Origin: Bacillota bacterium
GTDB lineage: Bacteria > Bacillota > Clostridia > Oscillospirales > Oscillospiraceae
Length of the DNA stretch: 21,199 bases
Direction: 5' to 3'
Assembly: GCA_029268085.1 (NCBI GenBank)
Contig: JAJUHD010000018.1
Span: forward strand, 1 to 21,199
Below, piece by piece: positions 6,437 to 14,401 of the stretch (position 1 is its first letter; each line of letters begins with the position of its first letter). Below the pieces are notes generated by a model that saw nothing but the letters and a program-made list of their open reading frames with translations, was not told the origin of the DNA and did no database searches. The translations under genes and the position numbers were made by a program.

Positions 6437-7387
6437 CTATTTTAATCCCCTATTATTTAGAAATTGTGTCGAAAATTGTCGAGCAAAATTAAAATTCGGA
6501 ACACTGTCCCACAAAATCCAGCGGATGTCATCCCTGCGCCGGAGCCATGTTAGCTGGCGTTTAGCATAGCGCCGGCTTTCGCGTTTTATGAGCTCGATTG
6601 CGTCTGCTTCAGTTATCTCGCCGTGAATCGCCCGCGCAGCCTCTTTATAACCGATCGCCTGCATGGCGGTGCATTTCTCGGGGACGCCGCTTGATAAAAT
6701 TGAGCGCACCTCGTTGAAAAGTCCGGCTTTTATCATGTTTTCGGCGCGCCTGTCGATCCTCTCGTAAAGATCGGCGCGGTTTTTGAACGAAAGAGCGATC
6801 ACGGCAGCGTCGTAGCGGGGCGGGATCTTACGGGATTCCTCGTCGTGCTCCGTTATCGTCCGGCCTGTCGTGTAGAAGACCTCCAGCGCGCGAAGAATGC
6901 GCTTCTTGTCAGAGGGATGGAGCACTGCGGCGCGTTCGGGGTCGACAGCTCGCAGCTGCTCAAGCAGCTGTGAGCCGCCGAACAAGGCGTATTTTTCCTC
7001 AAGCGCACTTCTCAGAGCACCGTCGGAAGCGTTTTCGTCGAAACCGCGCCCCGCGACGAGGGAGTCGATATAAAGCCCGGTACCGCCCACGATTATCGGA
7101 AGCTTGCCTCTGCGCAGTATATCCTGTACGCAGGCATCGGCCTCCCTGACATATCGGGCGACGCTGTAATTCTCATACGGTTCCGCAACATCGATCATGT
7201 GGTGAGGAATGCCTTGCATCTCCTCGGCAGTCACCTTCGCCGTGCCGATATCCATGCGCCTGTAGACCTGCATCGAGTCAGCTGAAACGATTTCGCCGCC
7301 GAGCTCTTTTGCAAGCATTACGCCGAGAACCGTTTTTCCCGTTGCCGTCGGGCCTGTTATGACCGCTATTTTGGGTGTCTCTGTCAT
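6437..7387 (-). CDS. miaA: tRNA dimethylallyltransferase MiaA
   Basis: A 316-residue enzyme that transfers a dimethylallyl group to N6 of A37 in tRNAs reading UNN codons. The P-loop GPTATGKT is at residues 12-19. It is followed by ISADSMQVYRRMDIGTAK-type residues, PHHMIDVAEP, the IIVGGTGLYIDSL block, the CTAMQAIGYKE block and the RRYAKRQLTWLRR motif near the C-terminus. A TTG at 7432 could extend it by 15 codons, but the conserved start is the ATG at 7387, preceded by GGTGA 4 bases away. It lies just after mutL. Its product is the substrate of MiaB, encoded divergently. Confidence 0.95.
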   Translation of the reverse strand: MTETPKIAVITGPTATGKTVLGVMLAKELGGEIVSADSMQVYRRMDIGTAKVTAEEMQGIPHHMIDVAEPYENYSVARYVREADACVQDILRRGKLPIIVGGTGLYIDSLVAGRGFDENASDGALRSALEEKYALFGGSQLLEQLRAVDPERAAVLHPSDKKRILRALEVFYTTGRTITEHDEESRKIPPRYDAAVIALSFKNRADLYERIDRRAENMIKAGLFNEVRSILSSGVPEKCTAMQAIGYKEAARAIHGEITEADAIELIKRESRRYAKRQLTWLRRRDDIRWILWDSVPNFNFARQFSTQFLNNRGLK

Positions 7388-7437
7388 CTGTTCACCGCCG
7401 CAGAAAAATTTGCTGTATTGAGTATCGGCCAAACAGC

Positions 7438-9360
7438 CTAAACTATACGCGAGAATTCCTTGTCGAGCTGCTTTTTTGTAAGCGTGACCGCGACGGGCCT
7501 GCCGTGCGGGCAGTATTTCACCTCGCCGGAAACGACCGCCCTGACGATCTCAAGGAGTTCGTCCTCCTCGGTGCTCCAGCCTGCCTTGACCGCGGCCTTG
7601 CAGGCAACTGTATGGAGGATTTCGTCCAGCCTTTCCTCATGGGAAAGAACGGAGCCTTTTTTAAGCTTATCGCAAATTTCCTCGACCATCGGGGCAATGT
7701 CGGCAGCATCGGTATCAGAAGGAACGCCGCGTACGATTACGCTGTCCGAGCCATAGGGCTCGATTTCGAAGCCGAGCCCGCTTAGCGTTTCGGAATTGCG
7801 CTCGATGAGTTCGATTTCAGCCCCTGAGAGTTTTAGCGTTACGGGGATGAGCAGTGACTGCGACATAATAGCGTGCCCCTGTTTTTTAAGCCTGTCGAAG
7901 ATCATGCGTTCGTGGGCCGCATGCTTGTCGATAAGAAGGAGTTCGCCGCCTTTTTCAACGATTATATAGGTTTTCATCGCCTCGCCAACGAGACGGAAAT
8001 CCTCGTAAACGCCCGCTATGGCATCCGGTTCGGCATGCGCCGTCTTAAGTGCTTCGTCATTTGTTTGGACGGGAGAGGGCTTAGGAATATTTTCAAAAAA
8101 AGGCTCTGCCTTCGCCGCTCTGTATAGCGTCTCGCTCTGTCGCACCGAAGTGCCATCAGCCGCCGAAGTTTCAGTCCTGTTCCAGACGATTGTTCCGCGG
8201 CATTGTGAGGAAGGACTGACGGATGCGGCTGGGTGGGCGGCAGGGACGTCTGTTTTCGGCGCCTCGAAATATTTCTTGCGGAACTCGCCCGCGCTCATTG
8301 ACTTAAAGAAGTCTTTTTTCGGCGCCGCCGCGGCTTTCGTCGAGGGGGAGAGCATTATCTCGGCAGTTGCGCTCTCGCTCTCAAGTGCTGAGAGGGCCGC
8401 GTAATATACAGCGTCAAAAACCTTTTTTTCATCGCGGAATTTGACTTCTGTTTTGGCAGGGTGAACGTTCACGTCCACGGAGCCGAAGCTCAAGGCAAGA
8501 TAAATGACGCAGGCGGGGTAGCGCCCTGTAAGCAGGGTGTTTTTATATGCCTGCTCGACCGCAGCCTGAAGCAGCTGAGATTTTATGCTGCGTCCGTTGC
8601 AGAAGAAAAATTGCTTTGTCCTGTTGCCGTGTCCCGCCTTAGGGGAGCCGACGAAGCCCGAAACCTTGAGTCCTTCGTCGTCCGAAGAGCACTCCAGAAG
8701 CTCCTTCGCGGCATCGCGCCCCAGAAGACTGTATGCGCAGGAGGAAAGCTTTCCGTCTCCGGGCGAGAAGAACTCTTCCTCGCCATCCTTGATAAGCCGG
8801 ACAGAGACCGCGGGCCGCCCCAGAGCGCAGCGCAGGGCGACGGCGGAGCAGGCAGAGCCTTCCGTCCGGTCGGCCTTCATGAATTTCAGCCGCGCGGGAG
8901 TATTGTAAAACAGGTCACGGACGATAAGGGTCGTGCCCTCGGGGCAGCCGTGAGGCGTCATTTCGATGATATCGCCCGCTTCAAGCACGACGCGCGTTCC
9001 CGTGTCCGAGCCCTTTTTTCTTGTGAGAAGCTCGACGCGCGAAACGGCGGCGATGGCGGCAAGAGCCTCGCCGCGGAAACCCATCGTTCCGATAGCCTCA
9101 AGTCCGCGCTCGTCGCGCAGCTTGCTCGTCGCGTGCCGCATAAAACAAAGGCCCGCGTCCTCGGGCAGCATGCCGCAGCCGTCGTCCGTGACGCGGATAT
9201 AAGTCATCCCGCCGCCCCGTACTTCAACGGTTATATTCTGCGCTCCGGCGTCAAATGAGTTTTCAACGAGCTCCTTTATGACCGATGCGGGACGTTCGAC
9301 TACTTCGCCCGCCGCGATTAGGTCTGCAACGTGCGGAGAGAGTATGCTTATTTCCGACAT
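7438..9360 (-). CDS. mutL: DNA mismatch repair protein MutL
   Basis: A 640-residue MutL that couples MutS mismatch recognition to strand removal. The N-terminal GHKL ATPase has ELVENSFDAGA with the catalytic Glu and Asn, DDGCGM and GFRGEAL. About residues 340-450 form a poorly conserved linker. The C-terminal dimerisation/nuclease domain has DKHAAHERMIFD at 478-489, ACKAAVK, CPHGRP and a terminal FSRI. This set marks an endonuclease-type MutL, as in organisms without MutH. The last acidic position of DQHA(X)2E(X)4E is Asp rather than Glu. AAAGGA lies about 8 bases before the ATG. It has its own promoter divergent from miaB. Confidence 0.97.
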   Translation of the reverse strand: MSEISILSPHVADLIAAGEVVERPASVIKELVENSFDAGAQNITVEVRGGGMTYIRVTDDGCGMLPEDAGLCFMRHATSKLRDERGLEAIGTMGFRGEALAAIAAVSRVELLTRKKGSDTGTRVVLEAGDIIEMTPHGCPEGTTLIVRDLFYNTPARLKFMKADRTEGSACSAVALRCALGRPAVSVRLIKDGEEEFFSPGDGKLSSCAYSLLGRDAAKELLECSSDDEGLKVSGFVGSPKAGHGNRTKQFFFCNGRSIKSQLLQAAVEQAYKNTLLTGRYPACVIYLALSFGSVDVNVHPAKTEVKFRDEKKVFDAVYYAALSALESESATAEIMLSPSTKAAAAPKKDFFKSMSAGEFRKKYFEAPKTDVPAAHPAASVSPSSQCRGTIVWNRTETSAADGTSVRQSETLYRAAKAEPFFENIPKPSPVQTNDEALKTAHAEPDAIAGVYEDFRLVGEAMKTYIIVEKGGELLLIDKHAAHERMIFDRLKKQGHAIMSQSLLIPVTLKLSGAEIELIERNSETLSGLGFEIEPYGSDSVIVRGVPSDTDAADIAPMVEEICDKLKKGSVLSHEERLDEILHTVACKAAVKAGWSTEEDELLEIVRAVVSGEVKYCPHGRPVAVTLTKKQLDKEFSRIV

Positions 9361-9438
9361 GAAGCATGTCCTTTCGTGAAAAATAAAACAGTATGTGGAA
9401 GTGCGGCATTAAACCGCATAATTATTAAATCACGATAC

Positions 9439-9468
9439 ATTATAACTTAAAATGATTGAAAATGCCAT
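9439..9468 (-). promoter_or_regulatory. mutL promoter
   Basis: The minus strand has TATAAT (9439-9444) and, 18 bases upstream, ATGGCA (9463-9468; four of six -35 matches). It would give a leader of roughly 70 bases. Its -35 directly abuts that of the divergent miaB promoter. Confidence 0.5.
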
Positions 9469-9484
9469 AATAAAATGATATTAT
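9456..9484 (+). promoter_or_regulatory. miaB-mutS promoter
   Basis: TTGAAA (9456-9461), a 17-base spacer, and TATTAT (9479-9484): five of six matches to each sigma-A hexamer at optimal spacing. Transcription would start near 9490, so the upstream in-frame ATG at 9475 would not be on the message, which supports a later miaB start. Confidence 0.7.
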
Positions 9485-9552
9485 CAAGAGAAACGCCGCA
9501 TTTTCTGCCGACAAAAGGTATGAAAAGCGAATATTACGACAGGATTTTCAGC

Positions 9553-10956
9553 ATGAATATAAAACGAAGAGTAATACCGACCGAGGAAATTGAAAAACAA
9601 CTTGCCATCTGCTCCGAGGTTCGGAAAGAATTCGAAGGAAAAATACCGCTCGCGCTCGTCGATACCTTTGGCTGCCAGCAGAACGAGGAGGACAGCGAGA
9701 AGATAAGGGGTTATCTTGCCGAGATGGGCTTTGAGATGACGGACGACGAATTCAAGGCCGATTTGATCGTCATCAACACCTGCGCCGTACGCGAGCACGC
9801 CGAGATGCGCGTTTTTGGCAACCTCGGGGCGCTGACCCACGCGAAAAAAGAGAACCCGAATCAGATAATTGCCGTATGCGGCTGCATGGTGCAGCAGGAG
9901 CACATAGTAGATAAAATAAAAAAGTCATTCCGCCATGTCGATCTGGTCTTCGGGCCGGACGAGCTCTGGCGTTTTCCCGAGCTTATTTATACCGTAATGA
10001 CGAAACGGAAGCGTATTTTTGCCCCCGGAAGCGGCGACGGCTGCGTCGCGGAGGGAATTCCGCACCTGCGCTCGGACAAGGTGAAGGCGTGGCTTTCGAT
10101 TATGAACGGCTGCAACAACTTTTGCACATACTGCATCGTACCGTATACCCGCTTCCGCGAGCGTTCGAGGCAGCCTGGGGAGATAATAGCGGAGGCGCGC
10201 GAGCTTGTCGCCGCGGGATATAAGGATATCACGCTTCTCGGACAGAACGTTAACTCATACGGAAAGGATCTCGAAAGCAGCGTAAACTTCGCGCAGCTCA
10301 TACGCAAGGTTAACGATATAGAGGGTGACTTTGTGATACGTTTCATGACGAGCCACCCGAAGGACGCCACCGACGAGCTTTTCGCCGCAATGCGGGACTG
10401 CGAAAAATGCGAAAAGCACCTGCATCTGCCGCTCCAGTCGGGCAGCGACAGGATACTTAAGGCGATGAACAGATATTACAATACAGAAAAATACCTTGCG
10501 CTTGTGGACAGGGTTAGGGAATTTATCCCCGATATTGTGCTGACGACGGACATCATCGTCGGCTTCCCCGGCGAGACGGACGAGGATTTTGAGGATACGA
10601 TGAGGGTCATTGAAAAGGTGCGGTTCGACGCGATGTTCACCTTCATTTACTCCAAGCGCGTCGGCACCCCCGCCGCCGAAATGCCCGATCCCTTTACGCG
10701 CGAACAAAAACAGGCGCATTTCGACAGGCTGGTCGAGACACAGAACAGGATATCCGAGGAAAAGCACAGGGAATACATCGGAAAGACTGTCCGCGTGCTT
10801 ATCGACGGCAAGGACCGCGAGGACGGAGTCCTTACGGCGCGCACATCGGGCGGCAGACTCGTCCGTGTTTCGGGCGGCGAAAGCCTTATCGGTTCGTTCG
10901 TATATGTAAATATTACCGACTGCAATACGTGGGCGCTGAGAGGCGAGCTCGTATAA
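9553..10956 (+). CDS. miaB: tRNA-2-methylthio-N6-dimethylallyladenosine synthase MiaB
   Basis: A 467-residue radical-SAM methylthiotransferase that converts i6A37 to ms2i6A37 in tRNA. The N-terminal domain supplies the auxiliary [4Fe-4S] cysteines (TFGCQ, NTCAVR, CGCMVQQ). The radical-SAM motif is CNNFCTYC. LLGQNVNSYGKDL and HLPLQSGSDRILKAMNR are family blocks. The last about 65 residues are the TRAM RNA-binding domain. The frame is open from ATGs at 9475 and 9520. The first lies upstream of the predicted transcript start; the second has SD-like AAGG only 1 base away; the ATG at 9553 has AGGA 8 bases away. The exact start is uncertain, the identity is not. mutS follows after 23 bases. Confidence 0.95.
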   Translation: MNIKRRVIPTEEIEKQLAICSEVRKEFEGKIPLALVDTFGCQQNEEDSEKIRGYLAEMGFEMTDDEFKADLIVINTCAVREHAEMRVFGNLGALTHAKKENPNQIIAVCGCMVQQEHIVDKIKKSFRHVDLVFGPDELWRFPELIYTVMTKRKRIFAPGSGDGCVAEGIPHLRSDKVKAWLSIMNGCNNFCTYCIVPYTRFRERSRQPGEIIAEARELVAAGYKDITLLGQNVNSYGKDLESSVNFAQLIRKVNDIEGDFVIRFMTSHPKDATDELFAAMRDCEKCEKHLHLPLQSGSDRILKAMNRYYNTEKYLALVDRVREFIPDIVLTTDIIVGFPGETDEDFEDTMRVIEKVRFDAMFTFIYSKRVGTPAAEMPDPFTREQKQAHFDRLVETQNRISEEKHREYIGKTVRVLIDGKDREDGVLTARTSGGRLVRVSGGESLIGSFVYVNITDCNTWALRGELV

Positions 10957-10979
10957 CATAAACCTTCGGAGGTAAAGTC

Positions 10980-13580
10980 ATGGCGGAACTCACGCCAATG
11001 AAAAGGCAATACAACGAAATAAAATCGCAGTATTCGGACTGCCTGCTGTTTTTCAGACTAGGCGATTTTTACGAGATGTTTGACGAGGACGCCATCGTCG
11101 CCTCGCGCGAGCTTGAGCTTGCGCTCACGACGCGCGACAGGAATGTGGAAAATCCCGAAGAGCGCACGCCGATGTGCGGAGTACCCTATCACAGCTGCGA
11201 GGCGTATATTGCCCGGCTAATCGCAAAGGGCTACAAGGTCGCAATCTGCGAGCAGACCGAGGATCCCGCGCTTGCCAAGGGACTCGTAAGCCGTGAAGTT
11301 ATAAGGATAATCACTCCCGGTACGGTGACGGAAAGCTCCATGCTTGAAGAGGGCAGATCAAACTATGCCTGCTCGGTCTATCTCGACGAAACGGCGGGAG
11401 CTGTCTCTTTCTGTGATGTTTCGACGGGTGAATTCTGCGTTGCGGGTTTCGATAAAGCGCCTGTAACGCACATACTTAACGAACTCGGGCGTTTTCAGCC
11501 GCGAGAGGCTATTTTGAGCACGGGCGCTGCGGAAAACGAGGAACTTCGCTCTTTCCTCACTAAGAAGCTGGACTGCCTGATCGAAAACGGAGACGGCCGC
11601 TTCGACTATATGAAGAGCGCCGCACGGGTCTGCGAGCAGTTCCATGCGCCCGATATCGACAGCCTCGGCCTTGCCGATGACAGCGCGGCCGTCTGCGCCG
11701 CTGGCGGTCTTTTAAGCTACATAATCGAAACGCAGAAGTTCGATATCAGCCATATAAACACGCTGGACGTTTTTTCGGCAGGACGTTTCATGGAGCTCGA
11801 CTATGCTACGAGGCGGAACCTTGAGCTTACCGAAAATCTCCGCACAGGCGAGAAAAAGGGCAGTCTCCTCTGGGTGCTCGACAAAACGAAAACTCCGATG
11901 GGGGGAAGGCTTCTGCGCGCGTGGACGGAGCGTCCGCTGCTCTCGCCCGTAGCGATCAAACGCAGGCTTGCCGCTGTACAGGAGCTTTATTCGGATAACG
12001 TCGCAAGAGGAGAAATCATCGAGATACTGCGCAATATCGGCGATATACAGCGCCTTGTCGGCAGGGCGGTATACGGAACGGCGAACGGGCGCGACCTTTT
12101 GGCGCTCGGGAATTACTGCGCCGCGCTGCCAGCGCTCTCGAAGCTGCTGGAAGGCAAGCAGAGTCTCATGCTCCGAAAGATTGCGGAAACCGACCCCGTT
12201 TCGCACATATCCGAGCTGATCATGCGGGCCATATGCGACGAGCCGCCCTTCTCGGTCCGCGAGGGCGGAATACTGCGCAAGGGTTTCAGCGAGGAAGTTG
12301 ACAGCCTCCGCAATGTGCGCGACAACGGTGCGCAGATGGTGTCTATGCTCGAACAGCGCGAACGAGAGCGAACGGGCATAAAGAAGCTCAAGGTCGGCTA
12401 CAACCGCGTTTTCGGCTATTATATCGATATCCCTCGTTCGTTTTCCGAAAATGTGCCTAAGGAGTATATAAGAAGGCAGACGCTCTCAACGAGTGAGCGC
12501 TTCGTAACAGATGAGCTTAAGGAGCTCGAAAACACTCTCCTGACCGCCAAGGACAGGCTCGCGGAGCTCGAATTCAGATTTTTTGAGGAGGTCAGGCTCC
12601 GCGTCGCTTCCGAGGTCGGGAAGATTCAGACGGTGGCGGACGCCATAGCGGAGCTCGACGCTCTCTGCTCGTTGGCTGAGGTCGCCGTGCGCAACGGCTA
12701 TACGATGCCGGAGGTTGATCTTTCAGGCACGCTCTCCATAACCGCCGGCAGGCATCCCGTTGTTGAGCAGACACAGCGCGATACGCTTTTCGTACCGAAC
12801 GATACCTTCATGAATATATCCGATGACCGCGTAGCAATCATAACAGGCCCGAACATGGCGGGAAAATCGACCTATATGCGCCAGACCGCGCTAATCGTAC
12901 TAATGGCGCAGATGGGCAGCTTTGTCCCGGCGAAAAGCGCTCTCATCGGGATCGTTGACAGGGTATTCACGCGCATCGGCGCGTCCGATGACCTTGCGGG
13001 AGGCCGCAGCACCTTCATGGTCGAAATGATCGAGGTTGCTGATATTCTGAAATACGCGACCGGCTCGAGCCTCATCATCCTAGACGAAATAGGAAGGGGC
13101 ACCTCTACATATGACGGCATGGCGATAGCCAGAGCCGTTCTGGAGTTCTGCGCCGACAGAAAAAAGCTCGGTGCAAAAACTTTGTTCGCAACGCACTACC
13201 ATGAGCTTTCCGCGCTCGAGGGGGCGCTCGAGGGCGTACGGAACTACAGCATTACGGCGAAAAAGCGCGGAAGCGACCTCATCTTTCTGCGAAAGATCGT
13301 CCGGGGCGCTGCGGACGACAGCTATGGCATCGAGGTCGCAAAGCTCGCGGGCGTGCCCGATTCGGTCATTTTGAGGGCCAAGAGCTGCCTCAAGGAACTG
13401 GAAAGCGGGCCGCAGGCCGCCGTCTCAAAACAGGAAAGCCCAGATGCCCAGCTGAGCTTCTCGGATTTCGGTTCGAACGAGATAACAGGCAGGCTGAGGG
13501 ACATTGACCTTGACACGCTTACGCCGATTGAAGCGATGAACCTGCTCTATGAGCTGAAGAAGAAGGTGGACGCATGCTGA
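10980..13580 (+). CDS. mutS: DNA mismatch repair protein MutS
   Basis: An 866-residue MutS, the mismatch-recognition ATPase. The mismatch-binding Phe-X-Glu lies in GDFYEMF (F30, E32). The connector, lever and clamp domains follow. The ATPase has Walker A GPNMAGKST (623-631), Walker B SLIILDEIGRGTSTYDG and the ATHYHEL switch. Near the C-terminus QLSFSDF resembles a sliding-clamp-binding peptide. GGAGG lies 7 bases before the ATG. It is 23 bases from miaB and overlaps the next gene by 7 bases, so the three form one operon. mutL is on the opposite strand from the shared intergenic region. Confidence 0.98.
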   Translation: MAELTPMKRQYNEIKSQYSDCLLFFRLGDFYEMFDEDAIVASRELELALTTRDRNVENPEERTPMCGVPYHSCEAYIARLIAKGYKVAICEQTEDPALAKGLVSREVIRIITPGTVTESSMLEEGRSNYACSVYLDETAGAVSFCDVSTGEFCVAGFDKAPVTHILNELGRFQPREAILSTGAAENEELRSFLTKKLDCLIENGDGRFDYMKSAARVCEQFHAPDIDSLGLADDSAAVCAAGGLLSYIIETQKFDISHINTLDVFSAGRFMELDYATRRNLELTENLRTGEKKGSLLWVLDKTKTPMGGRLLRAWTERPLLSPVAIKRRLAAVQELYSDNVARGEIIEILRNIGDIQRLVGRAVYGTANGRDLLALGNYCAALPALSKLLEGKQSLMLRKIAETDPVSHISELIMRAICDEPPFSVREGGILRKGFSEEVDSLRNVRDNGAQMVSMLEQRERERTGIKKLKVGYNRVFGYYIDIPRSFSENVPKEYIRRQTLSTSERFVTDELKELENTLLTAKDRLAELEFRFFEEVRLRVASEVGKIQTVADAIAELDALCSLAEVAVRNGYTMPEVDLSGTLSITAGRHPVVEQTQRDTLFVPNDTFMNISDDRVAIITGPNMAGKSTYMRQTALIVLMAQMGSFVPAKSALIGIVDRVFTRIGASDDLAGGRSTFMVEMIEVADILKYATGSSLIILDEIGRGTSTYDGMAIARAVLEFCADRKKLGAKTLFATHYHELSALEGALEGVRNYSITAKKRGSDLIFLRKIVRGAADDSYGIEVAKLAGVPDSVILRAKSCLKELESGPQAAVSKQESPDAQLSFSDFGSNEITGRLRDIDLDTLTPIEAMNLLYELKKKVDAC

Positions 13581-14281
13581 GGGTCGTGATCACCGGATTT
13601 TTGAATACTATGACGAAGCCGCAGAAGATCTTAGGCTTTATATATCTGCCGCTCCATGTTTTTATCATCCCGCTTTTCCTAGGAATGGCCGCCTACTGGC
13701 TTCCGGAAGGGCTTGACGAGCTGACGGCGAACATCATTTATTACGCAACCGGCTTCTTGTTTTGCCTTGTTTGCATGTGGAAGTACCTGCGAGGGGCTTT
13801 TGACATTATGCTCGACAATCCGGCGGTAAGTATTTCGGCTCTGATTTTCGGTTATTTTATATGGCTGCTGCTGAGCTATCTTGCCGCGGGAGTCCTTTTC
13901 GCGCTGCTCGGAGACCAGATGTCGAATCCTAACAACGAGGCTGTACTTGCGCTTGAGAATAACAGTCCGCGCGCGGTGCTGGGGCTTGCCGTGTTCATAG
14001 CGCCAGTGGTCGAGGAGATTTTGTTCCGCGGCGTAGTTTTCGGATCTCTCCGCCCAAAGCATCGAGGCTGGGCCTTCATCTTGTCCATCGGACTATTTGC
14101 CCTTTACCATGTCTGGCAGTACGCGCTGGGCGCGATGGACTGGACACTTCTCCTCTACGCCGTGCAGTATATTCCCGCGGGCTATGCTTTGGCATGGACA
14201 TATGAAAAAACAAACAGTATCTGGATTCCGGTCTTTTTGCATATGTTTATAAACGGTCTTTCACTGCTGATCCTCGGCTGA
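13574..14281 (+). CDS. CPBP family intramembrane metalloprotease
   Basis: A 235-residue integral membrane protein of the CPBP (CAAX protease/Abi) family. The putative catalytic residues are all present: EExxxR as E147, E148, R152 in APVVEEILFRG, His179 in LYHVWQY, and HxxxN as H223 and N227 in FLHMFING. Hydrophobic spans lie near residues 20-40, 55-70, 88-112, 133-145, 165-180, 190-207 and 216-234. The ATG overlaps the mutS stop (ATGCTGA) and has AGGTGG 4 bases upstream, so it is translationally coupled to mutS. Roles in the family include prenyl-protein processing, bacteriocin immunity and anti-sigma cleavage; the substrate here is unknown. Confidence 0.88.
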   Translation: MLRVVITGFLNTMTKPQKILGFIYLPLHVFIIPLFLGMAAYWLPEGLDELTANIIYYATGFLFCLVCMWKYLRGAFDIMLDNPAVSISALIFGYFIWLLLSYLAAGVLFALLGDQMSNPNNEAVLALENNSPRAVLGLAVFIAPVVEEILFRGVVFGSLRPKHRGWAFILSIGLFALYHVWQYALGAMDWTLLLYAVQYIPAGYALAWTYEKTNSIWIPVFLHMFINGLSLLILG

Positions 14282-14288
14282 TGGCGGG

Positions 14289-14308
14289 GTGTGCTTTTTA
14301 GAAGACAC
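14289..14308 (+). terminator. Weak terminator after CPBP gene
   Basis: GTGT-(G)-CTT pairs with AAG-ACAC, a 7-bp stem with one bulge and a TTTAG loop. It is followed by TAATTTTT. It is 8 bases past the stop and is the only terminator candidate for the miaB-mutS-CPBP operon. Confidence 0.4.
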
Positions 14309-14334
14309 TAATTTTTGAAAAACCGCAAAATTCT

Positions 14335-14363
14335 TTGTATTTCTTATTTTTTAATGATATATT
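14335..14363 (+). promoter_or_regulatory. Promoter of the GGDEF gene
   Basis: TTGTAT (14335-14340), a 17-base spacer, and TATATT (14358-14363) preceded by TGA, making an extended -10. The -35 matches three of six bases and the -10 five of six. The start site would fall near 14370, inside the palindrome that begins right after the -10. Confidence 0.55.
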
Positions 14364-14379
14364 AAAAGTAATTACTTTT
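14364..14379. promoter_or_regulatory. 16-bp perfect palindrome at GGDEF start site
   Basis: AAAAGTAATTACTTTT is its own reverse complement and abuts the -10 box, covering the predicted transcription start. Placement and symmetry fit a repressor operator for a dimeric regulator. No known consensus is claimed. Confidence 0.5.
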
Positions 14380-14388
14380 GTAATATTT

Positions 14389-14394
14389 GAGGAG
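14389..14394 (+). promoter_or_regulatory. Ribosome-binding site deciding the GGDEF gene start
   Basis: GAGGAG is 7 bases from the ATG at 14402 and overlaps the alternative TTG at 14387, which rules that start out. Confidence 0.75.
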
Positions 14395-14401
14395 AAGGCA
14401 G

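Noticed and set aside
8461..9258. 265-residue plus-strand frame across mutL
   Set aside because: Antisense to the MutL ATPase domain, whose motifs are clear on the minus strand.
9475..9552. Upstream miaB starts at 9475 and 9520
   Set aside because: The first precedes the predicted transcription start and has no ribosome site; the second has SD-like bases only 1 base from the ATG. 9553 has proper spacing, though 9520 cannot be fully excluded.
10255..10959. 234-residue minus-strand frame across miaB
   Set aside because: Shadow of the MiaB radical-SAM and TRAM regions, no independent signals.
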